Assembly: GCA_016859345.1 (NCBI GenBank)
Contig: CM029124.1
Location: 10,682,001 to 10,746,000 of the forward strand
Direction: 5' to 3'
Length of the DNA stretch: 64,000 nucleotides
Source: Istiophorus platypterus
Taxonomy: Eukaryota > Chordata > Actinopteri > Istiophoriformes > Istiophoridae
Position 1 is the first letter of the stretch; the number at the start of each line of letters is the position of its first letter. Made by a program: the position numbers and the translations under genes. This document shows, one piece after another, positions 60,580 to 64,000 of the stretch. The notes beneath the pieces were generated by a model, which searched no databases, was not told the DNA's origin, and saw only the letters and a list, made by a program, of their open reading frames with translations.

Positions 60580-60716
60580 TGTACGCCAATCATAAGAGTC
60601 GGCACTGGAGGCCTTAAATAGAACCAGATGAAGGGGCTGGAGCTGTGCTCAGAGGGATGGCCTTCTGTCTCCATGAAACACTAGAACTCTGACTACAGCG
60701 TGTGGCCCAGCCAATG
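60580..60716 (-). promoter_or_regulatory. sh3pxd2a: candidate internal promoter for a PX-less sh3pxd2a transcript
   Basis: On the - strand TATTTAAG (60620-60613, inside CTATTTAAGG, one mismatch from a CArg box) lies 95 bp downstream of an inverted CCAAT (ATTGG, 60715-60711), a classic spacing. A start near 60585 would lead into sequence holding an ATG at 60117 (and another at 60078) that reads in frame across the acceptor into exon A. Mammalian TKS5 has short isoforms from internal promoters that lack PX; equating this site with them is inference. The 5' leader would be about 470 nt with other upstream ATGs. Confidence 0.3.
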
Positions 60717-62990
60717 GAAATCTTCCTTTCTCTACTTTGCTCAGTTAACCATATAAGCACCGGCAGTGACTTAGTTTTTTCAAAGTTTGTGCCTGCTTCA
60801 TGACTCGATCACATCAGCTACTTAACCAGGGTCTCGGTAACTAACTACAGGACTTCTTATGACAGAAAAAGGTTTTTTTTTTCTCCATTTGTGAAGACGT
60901 ACGAAGAACATATACTCGCCGATACATTACAAACATCCACATCACATTAACTGAGCCTGGTTGTGGCCTTAATCATCAGATATCCTTAAAGCAAGCATAA
61001 CTAAATTAACAAAAAGCTGTTTTAACAAACATCAGCTGGATTCCAAACACCAGCCCGGCTGACATTCAGCTCACACATTAACAAGAGCTTGCCTGATCAT
61101 GGAGTTCAAAGCTTCTAACAGAAGGAAGCTACTATCTGCACACATTTAAGATTATATCTGTTTACACTCATGTTGCTACAACAGATACACAATTTACTCT
61201 TGTGGTCTGTTTGAATGACATAGAAATATCTACAAACACAGCAATAATCACAATCTGTTTATTTTCACATTGCTCAAATACTTTTTTTTTAACTTACTGC
61301 CAGCAGTTAACTCCTGTTAGTGAGAAGAAAAATCAAAAATGTCAGCTCTTGACCCAAATAATCAACAAATGTTTCCACTAAAGTAATGTCACCAGAAGAA
61401 GTAAAAAAAAACAACTAAAAAAAAAAAAACAAACAAACAAGTCCAAATATAACATTTTTTCAAAATGTGCTAAACACAGTTTCTGGAAAGATGAAGTCTG
61501 TTTGATCATGAGGATGGAAAATAAGAACAATTCAGTCCAATAGACGAAAGGTTTGAGGATTAGATAAGGAATGATCAAGACAACTTGGATTAAGTTGCCA
61601 TTTCTCCAAGGAGCTGACCTGGCGACAGTCCTCTATTTCTCTAAATCAGGATAATATTTTGCACTCAGTTCCTGACAAAAATTGAAATGTCAAGGAGATA
61701 ATAACTTAAGATGATGAACTCTGCACCATTAACATCTCTAACGCTAAGCTGCCAAAGAGTCTGACACTAGATTACTGTGGTCGGGTCGTGGTTTATGAAG
61801 CTTCAAGTTATTTGTGCAAGATGTCTTTTCAAACCACAAAGTTGGGTGCAGAAACACTGGGAAGAACGTATGTAAGTTATGGGTAGTGACGTCTTGGTCC
61901 TTAATGTAAAATATGACGAAAAATACTTTGGTTACAGCAAACTGATATTTCTTTGGACAGCACTATTTGTGGATGAGATCAGCTGACTTGGATAACTAAT
62001 GATGTAGGATCAACAACATGACTGGCTCAAACATTGCTAAGCTGGTACTGCTACAATTTTTTTTTCAATTAAAAAAAAATCATTGAAATCATATCTGTAA
62101 TTAATTTTTTAGGTCGCTTATTTTACTTTTATTGACAGTATGGACAGTATGGACACCAAATTATGTTTTAAAAGCCATCAGATATCAAAAATTTCAAAGC
62201 TTGATGAGATGATGAGATTATTAAGGTATGAGACAAAGTTTGTGAATCAGAGTGCACGTAAATCAAGTTCCCAGCCATCTCCTATGGTCCTGGCTTGTCT
62301 AGGTTTACAGATTTATTAGTATGCAGTCTGTTTCCTGAGTGCATTTTTAATTTGCTACTCTTTACTATTCATGATCAGTAAATTTCCCTCTTTTCAACTA
62401 ATTGTCTATATGAAAACCAAAACAGACAACCAGTGGATTTATTCTGTGCCTCTGCTTACTTATGCTGAATTTGAACATGCAATAAAATACTGACCAAATT
62501 TCAAATAAATACCATATCTGGGACAAAAAGGATCCGAACATTTGCCAGTAGTATAATTTCAGCGCAGATGGACATAAAACTCAGCAGGTCATGATCTCAT
62601 AAAACCATAATCTATGTCAAATGATGTTTCTAAAACACACAATTAACTGCTGCTGTGAGTGAACAGTAATTCTGAGAAGTGAGGTGAGCGAGTAAAGACT
62701 CTGTCAGCAAAGTCAATAGGCCTGAAAAACAAACGCTAATATTTCAGCCTCATTCAGGAAATGAAATGTTTTGCAACAGCAGGAAGACTGACCCAGAACA
62801 AGGAGAATGTGTGTGAGAAAAATGAGGTGAAACAGCCTTGGACAGGATAGGTCTAATTTCAAATATGATCTGTATAAAGAGAGTGGAGTATAAAATGACG
62901 TTTATAAATTATTGTGAACAAATCAAGGTTTTAATGAAATGCAGTACTTCAATCAGTTTCTCCCTGAAAAAAAACGACAATTTTATAGAG

Positions 62991-63300
62991 CAGCGATTTC
63001 CAACCAGGGGTACTTCAGCACTTCAAGGGGGTATGTGGAAAGATTTTGGGCTCAACTAGTTTGAAGAAATAGAAATTATGATTTCATGGATAAATGGTTG
63101 AAATTGCTACAAGAAATGGATAAATGGTTTGAATAGTTAGCTAAAAGTAGTGGATAAATGGATTTAATAGCTTAATGTGATGGCTAAATGGTTGAAATTG
63201 CCAAATGAAATGGCTAAATGGTTGAAATCGTAAGCTAAATTTTAATGGCTAAATGGCTCAAATAGCTAAAAGCAATGGATAAATAGTTGAAAAGTCCAGC
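62991..63300. mobile_element. hAT-like terminus followed by a tandem array of about 30-35-bp units
   Basis: CAGCGATTTCCAACCAGGGG (62991-63010) resembles a hAT terminal repeat and the 39547 terminus. After gtacttcagcacttcaaggg comes an array (about 63065-63290) of units like atggctaaatggttgaaatt, with six to eight imperfect copies. No opposite terminus was found before the window edge. Confidence 0.5.
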
Positions 63301-64000
63301 ATCTCTTACCCGAAGTGGCAACTGTGCAAACGCAAACTCAACCACTAAACCTTAACATTAACAGTTCAAATGTATGGGTCAAATGTAAAAATTTGTGGAA
63401 AGTTAAGGACCTCAAAAACTGTGAAAACATTGTCTTTTATATTATTAACAGATATGGCGTGTGGCGTCAATGGCGGGGTACCTGAGTCCATCTATCAGGG
63501 CTGTGCGGTACATCTAAGAGAAAATGTTGGGAGCTGTGTGCGTGAACTTGCATGTGTGTCTGTATGCGTATCATAAGGCATGCGTATGCACAACGTAGAT
63601 CTTAAGTACTTATGTGCTTTAAAAAGAAAAGTATTTTTTCTAGGCTCCCATCAGATAGCCCTTTTAGCCACTCTCTCTGTTTATATCTCTCTTTGCTCAG
63701 ATTTATACATGTGCTTCCTGCTCCCACCCTTGCACTCCCAAGCGTCCTAGCTCCATCCAATCCCAACCCCCACCCTCACTCACCAATCATCAGCTCCATC
63801 CAAAGATGATGACAGTTGGGAACTTTGCAATAATTCATCACCAAGAAGAGGAAACCAGGGAGTGTAGTCTACCCATTTATACCAAGCAATTTTTCTTCGC
63901 GAGAGACTTTTTGGGATCAAACTTTTTGGTTGATAGCATAGTTGGCACCGGCTTCTGTGTCTTAGTGCCATATTTTGAGCCCTGGGGTAATTTTATGAGA

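Larger units (their letters stand above)
60033..64000 (-). other. sh3pxd2a: sh3pxd2a intron 5' of exon A, to the window edge
   Basis: I searched the - strand for the exons that in mammals link PX to SH3-1 and found none. The region holds the candidate internal promoter, AT-rich unique sequence, and a hAT-terminus plus tandem array at 62.99-63.30 kb. Confidence 0.75.

Noticed and set aside
60033..64000. Missing sh3pxd2a exon linking PX to SH3-1 (human KSVWLSSWAE region)
   Set aside because: I scanned the - strand for a matching segment with splice sites and saw none; it probably lies beyond the right edge, though a very short exon could be missed.

Overview
This window looks like vertebrate, almost certainly teleost (percomorph-like), genomic DNA. 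The genes have short coding exons in long AT-rich introns with GT-AG splice sites. CpG is depleted except in two islands, simple repeats are abundant, and several interspersed repeats resemble common fish families. Two protein-coding genes are present and converge tail to tail: neurl1 (neuralized E3 ubiquitin ligase 1, NEURL1A type) on the + strand, and the 3' three-quarters of sh3pxd2a (TKS5/FISH, SH3 and PX domain scaffold) on the - strand. As I recall, human 10q24.33 has the same order and orientation, so this is conserved synteny. Which teleost paralogue (a/b) each gene is cannot be decided from the window.

Layout. 1-1.63 kb: upstream flank with a degraded minisatellite. 1.63-2.8 kb: CpG island holding the neurl1 first coding exon (ATG at 2146). 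2.1-33.3 kb: neurl1, six coding exons (2146-2179, 7729-7970, 9210-9531, 26941-27657, 32120-32299, 33042-33286). They join in perfect phase into a 579-residue protein with two neuralized (NHR) domains and a C-terminal C3HC4 RING. 33.3-about 35.8 kb: probable neurl1 3' UTR. About 35.9-36.4 kb: an isolated CpG island belonging to neither gene, next to a GCTAA pentanucleotide array. About 39.7-60.0 kb: sh3pxd2a, eight coding exons read right to left (60032-59904, 50330-50217, 48299-48216, 44651-44534, 44437-44109, 43914-43865, 42988-42869, 42673-40745). They encode all five SH3 domains and the linkers; the N-terminal PX exons lie beyond the right edge. 60.0-64.0 kb: sh3pxd2a intron with a possible internal promoter and a tandem array.

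The non-coding sequence carries recognisable mobile-element relics: an internally deleted Gypsy-type retrotransposon with a tRNA-Pro-like primer site and decayed gag (11.2-13.2 kb, - strand); an AT-rich hAT-like MITE with an 8-bp target duplication nested inside an older repeat (16.6-17.6 kb); a 408-bp TTAA-bounded MITE (18.06-18.47 kb); further fish repeats at 4.1, 13.3, 45.4, 54.0 and 56.1 kb; and hAT-terminus-like motifs at 39.5 and 63.0 kb.

Functionally, neurl1 ubiquitinates Notch ligands (Delta/Jagged) and acts in neurons. TKS5 is the Src substrate scaffold that organises podosomes and invadopodia. The two genes are not known to work together. The most useful leads are the orphan CpG island, a candidate internal promoter for a PX-less TKS5 isoform, binding-type repeats just downstream of two TKS5 donors (one of them beside a cassette exon), and the nested or internally deleted transposons. 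I see no tRNA, rRNA, CRISPR or clear microRNA gene, and no wholly novel system.
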